Shown here piece after piece: positions 1-7,552 of a DNA stretch of 64,000 bases. The DNA comes from Vibrio tasmaniensis. GTDB taxonomy: Bacteria; Pseudomonadota; Gammaproteobacteria; Enterobacterales; Vibrionaceae. The stretch covers positions 1-64,000 of the forward strand of contig NZ_AP025512.1 in assembly GCF_024347635.1 (NCBI RefSeq), written 5' to 3'. The notes under the pieces were generated by a model. The model worked only from the letters and a program-made list of their open reading frames with translations, made no database searches and was not told where the DNA came from. How positions within the stretch are numbered: the first letter of the stretch is position 1; the number at the start of each line of letters is the position of its first letter. The position numbers were made by a program, and so were the translations under genes.

Positions 1-2
1 CG

Positions 3-872
3 AGGCCAGAGCCAGCTAATAAGCTGTCGCAGAAAGAGCGCGACGCGATTATCGAGGTATGTAACCGACCAGAGTTCGCGAGCTTACCTCCGACTCAAAT
101 CGTACCGACATTGCTTGATAAAGGTGAGTATATCGCTTCAGAGTCGAGCTATTATCGGGTACTGAGTGGACAAGGGCAACTTCACAACCGAGGCCGTCAG
201 AAGGGTAGACAAAAGCAAGCGAAGCCAACGAGTTATACGGCGACAGGCTCGAATCAAGTCTACACATGGGATATCACTTACTTGCCTTCAAAGGTTCGAG
301 GCCAACACTATTATCTGTACGTTATTGAGGACATCTACAGCCGAAAAATCGTGGGTTATGAAGTGTATGAACGTGAACGCGATGAGTTAGCGTCACAACT
401 CTTACAACGAACGTTGATGCGAGAGCAGTGCTTCAATCAGCCACTGGTCCTTCATTCAGATAACGGAGCGCCTATGAAGTCGCTGACGTTCAAAGCGAAG
501 ATGGATGAGTTAGGCATTACCTCATCGTATAGCCGCCCAAGAGTCAGTGATGATAACCCATATGTGGAGTCGTTGTTCCGCACGGTAAAGTACATGCCAA
601 ACTGGCCGACAAAGGGCTTTGAAACTCTCGACAACAGTCGCAGTTGGGTTAAAGTCTTCGTGCGCTGGTACAACACCGAGCACAAGCATAGTAAGTTAAA
701 TTATGTCACGCCTTCAGAGCGTCATAATGGGAAAGATGAAGAGATCTTAAAGCGCCGAGCTGAGGTATTGCTCGCTGCAAAACAGCTAAACCCTAAACGC
801 TGGCCTGGTGATATCAGGAACTGTAAGCCAGTTGGTGACGTACACTTAAATCCAGAAAGAGAAGCTGCTTAA
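3..872 (+). CDS. IS3-family transposase OrfB, 5' end outside window
   Basis: The frame is open from the window edge, so the start is missing. It encodes an rve-type DDE integrase core: the first Asp in TWDITYLPS, the second in HSDNGAPMK about 80 residues later, and the Glu in NPYVESLFRTVKY. This spacing and the C-terminal WYNTEHKHSKL segment are typical of IS3-family OrfB. The protein catalyses strand transfer of its own IS. The sequence just past the stop (about 873-905) resembles an IS end, and the element abuts a broken RelA/SpoT gene on the other strand, so it probably inserted there. It is not the same IS as the two IS3-family types found later in the window. Confidence 0.85.
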   Translation, partial: RPEPANKLSQKERDAIIEVCNRPEFASLPPTQIVPTLLDKGEYIASESSYYRVLSGQGQLHNRGRQKGRQKQAKPTSYTATGSNQVYTWDITYLPSKVRGQHYYLYVIEDIYSRKIVGYEVYERERDELASQLLQRTLMREQCFNQPLVLHSDNGAPMKSLTFKAKMDELGITSSYSRPRVSDDNPYVESLFRTVKYMPNWPTKGFETLDNSRSWVKVFVRWYNTEHKHSKLNYVTPSERHNGKDEEILKRRAEVLLAAKQLNPKRWPGDIRNCKPVGDVHLNPEREAA

Positions 873-904
873 TAAGCAAGCAAATGATGACAACTACCTT
901 GAAA

Positions 905-1141
905 AACGCCGTGGTTCTCTACATTCGATTCTAGATCGTCCCTATCCCATATCTGCAATTCCCAAGGAAAGTAGAAGTTACTTCGATTCTTGAAGTTGAT
1001 GTGAAGACCTTTGTAGCCTTCTTTATCTCTCACGTACCAGTTTTTGAGATCTAGCTCATCTTGCCATCCATCCAGCTCTTCCATTATTTCTTCTATCTCA
1101 GGCTTAGATAGAATGATACGAGCACCAAAAATATCATTAAG
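905..1141 (-). pseudogene. RelA/SpoT-type (p)ppGpp synthetase domain fragment
   Basis: Read leftward from 1141, the frame gives DIFGARIILSKPEIEEIM, then YVRDKEGYKGLHINF and a WELQIWDRDDLESN stretch. This order matches the RelA/SpoT synthetase fold: the D-x-x-G-x-R strand, the G-Y-K/R-G/S-x-H loop and the E-x-Q-I motif. Only about 78 codons remain. The 5' side ends at an in-frame stop (1142-1144) and the 3' side runs into the IS3-type element. The intact gene was probably a small alarmone synthetase or a RelA-like toxin, but which cannot be told from this piece. It is surely non-functional. Confidence 0.7.
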
Positions 1142-1271
1142 CTAATTATTGACAGAGTACTGATTTTCTCTATGCGAATACCTCTCTATCTTGTCGTCGA
1201 TACTTTCTCTTGTTTTAACACGATTATAGAGCGTCAACTAGCTTGACCGATCTATAAGCGGGGTCAAAATC

Positions 1272-1562
1272 ATGCTTTCATGGTATCCGGCCGAATTATA
1301 CTACTCGATATTAACGGACTGGCGGACGTATGAGTTTAACGTGATGACACGGGGTGGTGTGAGACGAGAACAATTGTGGATGAATTACAAATCCAATATT
1401 TTGCACTGGTCAGTTTATGCAGGGGTTAACTTTACCGACCGACTACGCATTAAACGAAAAGCCCAACTATGGGCTAAAAACTACCAAGCGTTAGAGCCAA
1501 AAGAAAGACTAGCAGTGTTGGCCACAGTGCAAAAGTTAAGAAAAAACGCTCCTTTTACTTAA
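1272..1562 (+). pseudogene. C-terminal fragment of a DNA adenine methyltransferase
   Basis: The 96 codons contain a TRGG..RREQLWMNY segment followed by RLRIKRKAQLWAKNYQAL and ERLAVLATVQKL. This pairing resembles the C-terminal end of D12-class N6-adenine DNA methylases found on phages and plasmids. The catalytic DPPY motif and AdoMet-binding part are absent. An in-frame TAG at 1239-1241 precedes the fragment, and the first Met has no good ribosome binding site. I therefore call it a 5'-deleted remnant. The family call rests on motif memory, so moderate confidence. Confidence 0.55.
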
Positions 1563-1598
1563 GGCCAGGTAAGTAACACACTCTTTGAATGACTCACT

Positions 1599-1931
1599 TT
1601 AGTTTCTCTCAAGATATTCAACCAACTTGACGTACTCTTCTATGGTGAATGGTTCTGACGAATTTAAAACGGTTCGCCTAATGAGTTCCTTGGTCATGTT
1701 AAGAGAGCAATTGAGATATTGTTGGGTGACAAAGATCAGTTTCGAAAAAGACGGATTATTGATCACCAATGGCTTTCTCCCTTTCATTCGAACTTCAAAA
1801 CGCTCGATCACGTAATCACCCTCTCCGTCCTCGATACACACCCATTCATTTATATTCAAATTCAACTCCATTAAGATAGGTTTGTGCTGGTTGCTATATG
1901 CTTGCATGTAGAGACAGTACAAAGCCGACAA
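1599..1931 (-). CDS. hypothetical protein
   Basis: I do not recognise this 110-residue frame. The first 20 residues look unnatural, and the internal Met at 1871 (MELNLNINEWVC) is an equally plausible start, giving about 90 residues. The C-terminal half is helical and charged, ending FTIEEYVKLVEYLERN. There is no signal peptide, membrane segment or known motif. It sits alone between a methylase remnant and another small unknown gene on the same strand, in low-GC DNA. It could be a functional small accessory gene or a remnant. Confidence 0.4.
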   Translation of the reverse strand: MSALYCLYMQAYSNQHKPILMELNLNINEWVCIEDGEGDYVIERFEVRMKGRKPLVINNPSFSKLIFVTQQYLNCSLNMTKELIRRTVLNSSEPFTIEEYVKLVEYLERN

Positions 1932-2127
1932 GCAATCGCGCGTCAGTTTTTACATTCAACTGCAAATTCAAAGCTTAAACGCATAGATCCAATTAAGCTC
2001 CATTATTTTTTCCAGTCACACCATAAACTTACTGTTTAACTGACCGTAAATGTCTGATTAATTGTTTAACTATTTTCATTTAATCACTCCTTGGTTTCCC
2101 TATCGAGAGCACCCAAAATGCTTTAGC

Positions 2128-2451
2128 TTACTTGTTATTACTCTCGTCATGAAGAGAATCTAACTCGCTAGCAAGATCCCGGAAATAAACCGCCCATAAT
2201 TTAGCCTGTTTTTTAGACAGTTTCGCCTCAACAAGTAACTCATCAATTGAAAACTTTCGTTCTGGGATATCAGGAGAAAGATAAAGAGTCAACTTCCCCA
2301 CCTTAGTCAGTTCTAAATGGGGAGCCAATGGCCAAGACAAGGCTTTAGTATCGATAAAATTTCTCAGTAACATAAAAGAAGACTCCATTTTTATTCTTGA
2401 TTTTTTAATGCTAACAAAAGATCCCGCATCAGGATCAATTTTTAAAGGCAA
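2128..2451 (-). CDS. hypothetical protein
   Basis: Frame of 107 residues with no recognised family. It is mixed in composition, with a basic N-terminal part (VSIKKSRIKMESS), a middle strand-rich part (KVGKLTLYLSPDIPERKFSIDELL) and a helical acidic end (YFRDLASELDSLHDES). It lacks a signal sequence or membrane helix. A second in-frame Met lies at residue 22. It shares its strand with the 1599-1931 frame but lies about 200 bp upstream of it, too far for tight coupling. Confidence 0.4.
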   Translation of the reverse strand: MPLKIDPDAGSFVSIKKSRIKMESSFMLLRNFIDTKALSWPLAPHLELTKVGKLTLYLSPDIPERKFSIDELLVEAKLSKKQAKLWAVYFRDLASELDSLHDESNNK

Positions 2452-2747
2452 TCTGATAGCGGTCAGTTAGATTGAAATCAAAAAGCTCTAGTTTTGAGAC
2501 TTAGAGGGCAAAATCGAGTCGAAATAAAAAGGCATCACAAGTGTTTAACATTTATCAGAAAACTGTAATTAACTTTCAGAAGGGAAATCTAGGGTTTGTA
2601 AATAGAAGAGGCTGACTTTCGAGCGGTTGTAGCTAGAGTCGTCCCCTAACGCGTAAAAGCCAGCCTAATTTTGTCAATTTAACATATTATACACCTCATT
2701 TTTGGGGTAAATTATAATTTTTGAATCATCAGCGAAAGGAAAATTTG

Positions 2748-3134
2748 ATGCCTGTTGTTACTTTAGAAGAATACAAACAAATGCTTCAAAATTTTGAGGA
2801 GCGATTTCTTCCGTTTAAGAAAGAGCTTGAAAACCTTAATGACCAGTTTATGGATATGTTAATGTCTAAGTACACAAAAAAAACTGCTCACAAACATACT
2901 TCAAATGTTGAGTTGTTCATTATTTATCTTGAGTCTTCTAAAGACATTTTTGATTTAAAGGATTTAAGCAAAGGTAAACTGAACAGCCAATTCAGGGCTT
3001 GGTGTCGTGGAAAGGTATGGAATGCTGACTCAGACCATGAGATTAAAACCTCACTTAAAAAGTTTTTTAAGTTTGTCGCAAGCCTTAAAAATGAGTATGA
3101 GGTTGAAGCAAAAAGGATACTTCTTTTGCTGTAG
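2748..3134 (+). CDS. hypothetical helical protein, possible SAM-like integrase N-terminal domain
   Basis: I start at the ATG at 2748 because AAAGGAAAA lies just upstream; an in-frame ATG at 2721 has no such site. The 128-residue product is almost all helix, with ELENLNDQFMDMLMSKYTKKTAHKHTSNVELFIIYL and LKDLSKGKLNSQFRAWC. The K-x-T...H...F..YL pattern resembles the core-binding domain that precedes the catalytic domain of tyrosine recombinases. No catalytic domain follows. It may be a stand-alone protein of unknown function or a truncated recombinase. No partner gene is visible. Confidence 0.45.
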   Translation: MPVVTLEEYKQMLQNFEERFLPFKKELENLNDQFMDMLMSKYTKKTAHKHTSNVELFIIYLESSKDIFDLKDLSKGKLNSQFRAWCRGKVWNADSDHEIKTSLKKFFKFVASLKNEYEVEAKRILLLL

Positions 3135-3220
3135 TGCTTTAAGGCGTACTGAAATTTAGGTACAAGAACGGCTCTCTTACTGTGATACGGTTTAATCTCA
3201 TTCAGTGATAAGATGGTGGC

Positions 3221-3391
3221 ATGAAAAAGACAACTCCAACCCCACATGACGCGCTCTTTAAGCAGTTTATGACGCATCCAGAAACCGCTAAGGATTTATT
3301 GGATATTCACCTCCCTGCTAAGCTGCGTGATATTTGTGATTTAACGACACTAAAACTCGAATCCGGTAGCTTTATTGAAGAAAGCCTACAC
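3221..3391 (+). pseudogene. N-terminal fragment of Rpn-type recombination-promoting nuclease
   Basis: The 57 codons (MKKTTPTPHDALFKQFMTH, then LLDIHLPAKLRDICDLTTLKLESGSFIEE) match the start of Rpn-family PD-(D/E)XK nucleases, once annotated as putative transposases. The gene is cut by the IS3-family element starting at 3392, and its 3' part is not on the far side of that IS. A closely related but also broken copy starts at 14675, and the two share their upstream sequence as well (ATTCAGTG-TAAGAT region). The missing 3' part suggests IS-mediated deletion. Confidence 0.75.
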
Positions 3392-3399
3392 TGTAGTGG

Positions 3400-4269
3400 T
3401 CAAGTAAAACTGGCCACAGTTTTATAAGGGAACCAAAACTGTCGTTCCGACTCATTTGGTGTTAATCCACCATTGTATTGATGTGGACGATGCTGGTTGT
3501 AATAACCAACCAAATAATCCGTTATTGCTTTCTGTGCCTCTGTAAAACTTCTATAGCCATTCTTTGGTACCCATTCCGTTTTTAAACTTCTGAACACTCG
3601 CTCCATAGGACTATTATCCCAACAGTTCCCTCGACGACTCATACTTTGAGTGATTCGATATCTCCATAGCAACTGACGATATTTTTTACTCGTATAGTGG
3701 CAACCTTGATCCGAGTGGAACATTACACCAGACGGCCTTCCGCGGCTCTCATTGGCCATGGTCAGCGCCTTGCCAGTCAATACACTATCTGGTGAGTTAG
3801 ACATTGCCCAACCGATGACTTTTCGTGCGAACAAGTCAATAACAACGGCTAGATAAGACCATCTCTCCCCCGTCCAGATATAAGTCACATCGCCACACCA
3901 GACTTGATTCGGCTCAGTCACCGCGAACTGACGATTTAACCGGTTAGGTATATGAACATGTTCCTGCTGTGTTTTTTTGTACGTATGTTTTGCTAGCTGG
4001 CAACTGACTAAGTCTAGTTCTTTCATGAACTTACTTGCTCGGTAACGGCTAAGTCGAATACCTCTTGCTGTGACTATGTCAGCAATGGTTCTCGCTCCAG
4101 CGGAACCATTGCTCAGCTCATAAGATCGGCGAACTTCGGCACGAACAAGCACATGCTCTGACGACAGAGATTTATCTCTATTTGCCCAATAACGATAACT
4201 ACTGCGATGAACCCCGAACACTTCGCAAAGCCGTTTCACAGCATAACTCTTCTTGAGTTTCTCGATCAT
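3400..4269 (-). CDS. IS3-family transposase OrfB (copy 1)
   Basis: 289-residue integrase with an HTH_21-like N-terminal part (YAVKRLCEVFGVHRSSYRYW) and the DDE triad: Asp in VWCGDVTYIWTG, Asp in MFHSDQGCHYTS, Glu in NSPMERVFRSLKTE. It ends with the usual YNQHRPHQYNGGLTP segment. It overlaps orfA by four bases. An A6G run near the end of orfA could support a -1 ribosomal frameshift giving an OrfAB fusion, the usual way IS3 elements make active transposase. Compared with the 17050 copy there is one visible residue difference (MERVF here, MERVS there). Intact. Confidence 0.93.
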   Translation of the reverse strand: MIEKLKKSYAVKRLCEVFGVHRSSYRYWANRDKSLSSEHVLVRAEVRRSYELSNGSAGARTIADIVTARGIRLSRYRASKFMKELDLVSCQLAKHTYKKTQQEHVHIPNRLNRQFAVTEPNQVWCGDVTYIWTGERWSYLAVVIDLFARKVIGWAMSNSPDSVLTGKALTMANESRGRPSGVMFHSDQGCHYTSKKYRQLLWRYRITQSMSRRGNCWDNSPMERVFRSLKTEWVPKNGYRSFTEAQKAITDYLVGYYNQHRPHQYNGGLTPNESERQFWFPYKTVASFT

Positions 4270-4577
4270 CGAGAACCGTTCAGGGAGTCTGACATCAAGA
4301 GAGCCGTAGCCTTTTTTAGAATTTCCTTTTCTTCTTCAATGCGTTTGATTTTCTTTTTAAGGTCACGAATTTCTCTTTGCTCTGGAGTGAGTGGTGATGA
4401 ATTTGGTGTCTTACCAGCTCTTTCAGCTTTGAGTTGCCTTACCCAGCTTTCTAACGTAGTTTTTCCAATCCCCATTGCTTCGCAGGTTTCTTTATAGGAA
4501 CGTCCCTGGTCAAGCACTAGCTGAGCGCATTCAAGTTTAAATTCTGGGTTAAAAGTGCGTCTTTCACGCTTAGTCAT
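4266..4577 (-). CDS. IS3-family transposase OrfA (copy 1)
   Basis: The HTH_Tnp_1-type protein binds the IS ends. I start at MTKRERRTF (4577) because an AGGTGA ribosome binding site precedes it; the longer frame to 4616 has none. N-terminal HTH: FNPEFKLECAQLVLDQGRSYKETCEAMG. The C-terminal part from about residue 65 is a leucine-zipper-like coiled coil (REIRDLKKKIKRIEEEKEILKKA) that mediates multimerisation in this family. It is followed by orfB with a four-base overlap. Identical in protein sequence to the 16742 copy. Confidence 0.92.
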   Translation of the reverse strand: MTKRERRTFNPEFKLECAQLVLDQGRSYKETCEAMGIGKTTLESWVRQLKAERAGKTPNSSPLTPEQREIRDLKKKIKRIEEEKEILKKATALLMSDSLNGSR

Positions 4578-4819
4578 AATGTCACCTGTTTTAGTATCGA
4601 GATGATCATACATCACCTCTTAATCAGGTGGCCAAATTAACTATGCCACTACAATATAACGATCAAGGCAGTAAAGCCCCAAAATGCAGGTACGCGATCA
4701 AATAAGGAATAAATGAAAAATCAAGCGTTCAAAAGTCGATAGAACAATAGAATTAAACATATCAATTACATAAGGATAGTGATGAATATTAGTTAATTTA
4801 AAGCAGATCATTAACATTT

Positions 4820-4871
4820 ACTTAACCAGTCACATCAAAGCTCTCTAGAGATTTGGGGTTACTGGTTAAGT
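4820..4871. repeat. 11-bp inverted repeat near the origin
   Basis: Arms ACTTAACCAGT (4820-4830) and ACTGGTTAAGT (4861-4871) are perfect complements separated by 30 bp. They lie between the IS3 element and the iterons and could be a protein-binding site or a cruciform; no T-tract follows. Confidence 0.7.
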
Positions 4872-4898
4872 CACCTACTGAACCTCAGTGAAGTTGGT

Positions 4899-4944
4899 AT
4901 TATCTAAGAAACTAGATCCTTAAGGTTCTAGTTTCTTAGATAAT
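4899..4944. repeat. 21-bp near-perfect inverted repeat with 4-bp loop
   Basis: Arms at 4899-4919 and 4924-4944 are complementary at 20 of 21 positions around a TTAA loop. There is no T-run on either side, so it is not an ordinary terminator. Its place directly beside the iterons suggests a role in replication control or initiator binding, but this is inference. Confidence 0.75.
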
Positions 4945-4959
4945 TATTAAAAATATCAA

Positions 4960-5301
4960 CATCAACCGAAATTATGTAAATAGTTGCCGATTTAATATCA
5001 ATATTTACCGATACAATACCAACATCTAACGATCTTTGATGTAAACATTTACCGAATAGAACAAATGCCATATAAACATTTACCGATCTTAGAGATAAAA
5101 CGATCATGATTAGTATAGTACGTAGATCAACTATAAATAAAAACCAATTATATAGCCTTAAATAGGCTTCCTTAGCCCTCATGGAGGATCTTTATCTCAG
5201 AACTAAACATTTACCGAACAGAGTAATTTTTTACCGAAGTTTATAGTTGTTTTATGTGTTCAAGTATAGATATTTACCGATATGTTATAAATATTTACCG
5301 A
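4960..5301 (+). other. iteron array, probable replication origin (oriV)
   Basis: The core TTTACCGA occurs seven times, at 5004, 5048, 5079, 5210, 5230, 5273 and 5294 (first base of each), mostly as A(C/T)ATTTACCGA. Degenerate versions lie near 4961 (ATCAACCGA), 4982 (GTTGCCGA) and 5023 (ATCTAACGA). All have the same orientation, the DNA is very AT-rich, and the rep gene starts about 60 bp downstream. This is the standard layout of an iteron-controlled plasmid origin. The two groups are separated by an AT-rich stretch (5090-5200) that could be the opening region. Confidence 0.87.
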
Positions 5302-5363
5302 ACAGAGTGAGTTAATGAAGACTATCTGTTAAAATAATACTATCGCACTATTAGGTAATGATC

Positions 5364-6389
5364 ATGGCTTCAACATCTAGCTCTAGTTTGACGGTTATTA
5401 ATGAAGAGGACCGTAAGAACCGGTTCATCTCATCCATTCTATTTTCGAGAGCTACCATCTTTCATCCAGCTTCACGTTTAACATCCACAATGCAATCCAA
5501 GCTCATCAAGATTGCACAAAGCGGCGGTACCGATCCTAACTATCCGTTAGAAAGCGTGAACATCAATAGCTATGGAAAAAACTTTAGAGTTGACCTGCAT
5601 GTTGATTACTTACTTCAACCACATCGTGATATTTTGGAAACTATGCTGGCGTATGCTCAAACGATTCAACTAGACGATACTTCCTATGATGCCGGCGCGC
5701 GTTTAACCTGGTCACAGGTATACCAAACCATTACTGACGGCGATATCTCAGATACCCAACAAGATGGTTTTGATTCATTTATTGATCATGACGCGACCGT
5801 TTTATCTATGAGCATGTATGAATTAGCAACCCGAATGGGTATGGCGACCACTCGCGCAAACTATGATCAAATAGAGCGTCGTATTACTCAATTAGCAACG
5901 GCTCACTTGGTGATCAATGAACTTGATGAAGAGCAGAATGTAGTAGGAAAAAAGCCATTGGAGTTTGTTCAAGATTATCGATTTTATTGTGACCGAAGTA
6001 AATTTAAGACCGGTCGTAAAAACAGTAAAAACCTCACTAACCACGTGTTCTTAGTGCCAGACATGCGTTTGCTGCAAGCAATACGCGATCATGGCTACTA
6101 CTACCGATTAGAACAACACAAAATGACCAACTACAGTAAACCGTCGGTTCGTTCATTTTTAAAGTATATTACTACACATAAAGCTGAATTCTTACACAAC
6201 AAGAAATTTGAGTGGGCACTTGATAGCTACATTCAATCAATTGCTTCGAAAGTCAGTCATAGCTTCCGTAGTGATCTCAGAAAAGATTTGCTGGCCAATG
6301 CCGTGCAAATTGAAAAAGACTTCAGTCTTCAATTTCGCGATGTTGGTAATGGTATACAAATTTTTTATATAGGGGAGGGAGAATCATGA
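5364..6389 (+). CDS. plasmid replication initiator protein (iteron-binding)
   Basis: A protein of about 340 residues directly after the iterons. I prefer the ATG at 5364 over the one at 5358 because it is better spaced from AGG at 5353. The middle part (YELATRMGMATTRANYDQIERRITQLATAHLVI) looks like a winged-helix DNA-binding unit, followed by a second basic domain (YRLEQHKMTNYSKPSVRSFLKYITTHKAEF). I cannot assign it to a named Rep family with certainty; the two-domain winged-helix layout is shared by TrfA-like and Rep_3 initiators. It overlaps the next ATPase gene by four bases (ATGA), so the two are translationally coupled. It probably binds the TTTACCGA repeats to start replication and repress itself. 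Confidence 0.75.
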   Translation: MASTSSSSLTVINEEDRKNRFISSILFSRATIFHPASRLTSTMQSKLIKIAQSGGTDPNYPLESVNINSYGKNFRVDLHVDYLLQPHRDILETMLAYAQTIQLDDTSYDAGARLTWSQVYQTITDGDISDTQQDGFDSFIDHDATVLSMSMYELATRMGMATTRANYDQIERRITQLATAHLVINELDEEQNVVGKKPLEFVQDYRFYCDRSKFKTGRKNSKNLTNHVFLVPDMRLLQAIRDHGYYYRLEQHKMTNYSKPSVRSFLKYITTHKAEFLHNKKFEWALDSYIQSIASKVSHSFRSDLRKDLLANAVQIEKDFSLQFRDVGNGIQIFYIGEGES

Positions 6390-7300
6390 TCACTCAATCT
6401 CTTGATAGCTTGATGTCTTTATCTGCGAGTGAAAATCTAAGCTTCAGCTTGAAAGGTTTACTTAAAGGACATGTAGGCATGTTGATTGCCGCACCTAACG
6501 TTGGTAAGTCTCACCTAGCATTGTGTATTGCAATGGAACACGCTTCTTCAATGTCTTTACTCGGGATGAGCGCGGCCGATAAACCCGCAAAAACCTTAGT
6601 ATTGAGTTCAGAAGACGGAGCCGGCGTGATTCAATCTCGAATGAAAGAAAAGCTGGCTAATTGCACTACCACTATAAAGTCAGAGCTAAAAAGCAATCTT
6701 CACTTTCTCACTGATCTTGAACCGATAGTGATTCCACCCGATAGCTCGGTCCAAGAACAGACAGAACATAAGCATTACTTAGAAAAAATCAAACAAACCT
6801 TCTCTGCATTCGACTTAGTGATCGTCGACACTGTAACTGAATCAATAGGCCGTTGTGAGGAAGTAAAACACGATCGCTTAATCAAAAATGTTTTTCAGAA
6901 CCTTGCCAATGAATCAGGTGCCAGTTTGTTGCTTGTTCATCACGTGAATAAAGATGAGATCCGCGGTAACCAAGAAATCACAATGGCATCAGGCGCAGGT
7001 TTAACATCGATAATGCGACTAACAAAGTGCTTGTTTACGTTAAAGAGAAACAAAGAATCTTTGTCGATTAAATACCTTAAGAGCAATTATTTACCTGAAA
7101 ATGAAAACCAAGAGTTCGTGGTTGAAGTGAGACAAAGCCTCACTATTAACCCACAGGTCTTCAGTTTGAAATCCAAGGCGTCTAAGCCTGCTCGATCAGC
7201 GCAAAGCATTAATCAGAGCCCCAAAAAAATCACGCTGCCCGGGACTATTCCAGAACAAGGATATATTGAAGAGCGTAAAAACCTCAGGGACGTTTTGTAA
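6386..7300 (+). CDS. RepA-like RecA-fold ATPase (possible replicative helicase)
   Basis: 304 residues of the AAA_25/RepA type. Walker A is APNVGKSHLA near residue 35, Walker B is LVIVDTV near residue 147, and a sensor-like LLLVHHVNKD follows near residue 180. RSF1010 RepA, the best known relative, is a ring helicase that opens plasmid origins; related proteins are also found in phage satellites. The start codon overlaps the rep stop, and a strong terminator follows at 7319, so rep and this gene form a two-gene replication operon. The last 45 residues are basic and probably disordered. The helicase role is inferred from family and position. Confidence 0.75.
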   Translation: MITQSLDSLMSLSASENLSFSLKGLLKGHVGMLIAAPNVGKSHLALCIAMEHASSMSLLGMSAADKPAKTLVLSSEDGAGVIQSRMKEKLANCTTTIKSELKSNLHFLTDLEPIVIPPDSSVQEQTEHKHYLEKIKQTFSAFDLVIVDTVTESIGRCEEVKHDRLIKNVFQNLANESGASLLLVHHVNKDEIRGNQEITMASGAGLTSIMRLTKCLFTLKRNKESLSIKYLKSNYLPENENQEFVVEVRQSLTINPQVFSLKSKASKPARSAQSINQSPKKITLPGTIPEQGYIEERKNLRDVL

Positions 7301-7318
7301 ACGACCTCTCATATTTTC

Positions 7319-7354
7319 AAACAGCAACAGCATTAGGTGCTGTTGCTGTTTTTT
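7319..7354 (+). terminator. rho-independent terminator after the rep operon
   Basis: AACAGCAACAGCA pairs with TGCTGTTGCTGTT across a 5-bp loop and runs into TTTTTT. It ends the rep-ATPase transcript. Confidence 0.9.
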
Positions 7355-7387
7355 ATCTAACACTGTTCGCATTCTCTGTTACTCGAA

Positions 7388-7416
7388 AGGTAAGGAATCT
7401 CAATGTTTCCTTACCT
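7388..7416. repeat. 10-bp inverted repeat AGGTAAGGAA / TTCCTTACCT
   Basis: Perfect arms at 7388-7397 and 7407-7416, no T-tract. A near copy with the same arm theme (AAGGTAAGGGA) lies at 16300-16330, so this may be a small dispersed hairpin element. Confidence 0.6.
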
Positions 7417-7552
7417 GAACAATCGCGGCCTAACTCACGTCAGAATGAGTCCCGGACAGACCTAACTTCTGCTCTACAATCTAAACACGGGTGTTAATTG
7501 AACACTTGCACGCTGTTTTCGCTATTTCAGATACATTCATCCTACGAAATGC

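Larger units (their letters stand above)
3392..4653 (-). mobile_element. IS3-family insertion sequence, copy 1 (1262 bp)
   Basis: Imperfect terminal repeats begin TGTAGTGG at both ends (3392 onward; CCACTACA ending 4653), and the element carries orfA and orfB. The copy at 16666-17927 has the same length and opposite orientation. No 3-4 bp target duplication flanks this copy, and the interrupted Rpn gene does not resume after it, so DNA next to it has been deleted or rearranged. Confidence 0.9.

Noticed and set aside
2672..2705. Possible dif-like site ATATGTTAAAT on the minus strand
   Set aside because: The opposite arm does not match and the spacing is wrong.
4928..5182. 84-codon minus-strand frame in the origin
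   Set aside because: It runs through the iterons and AT-rich DNA, and its product is low complexity. An accidental frame.
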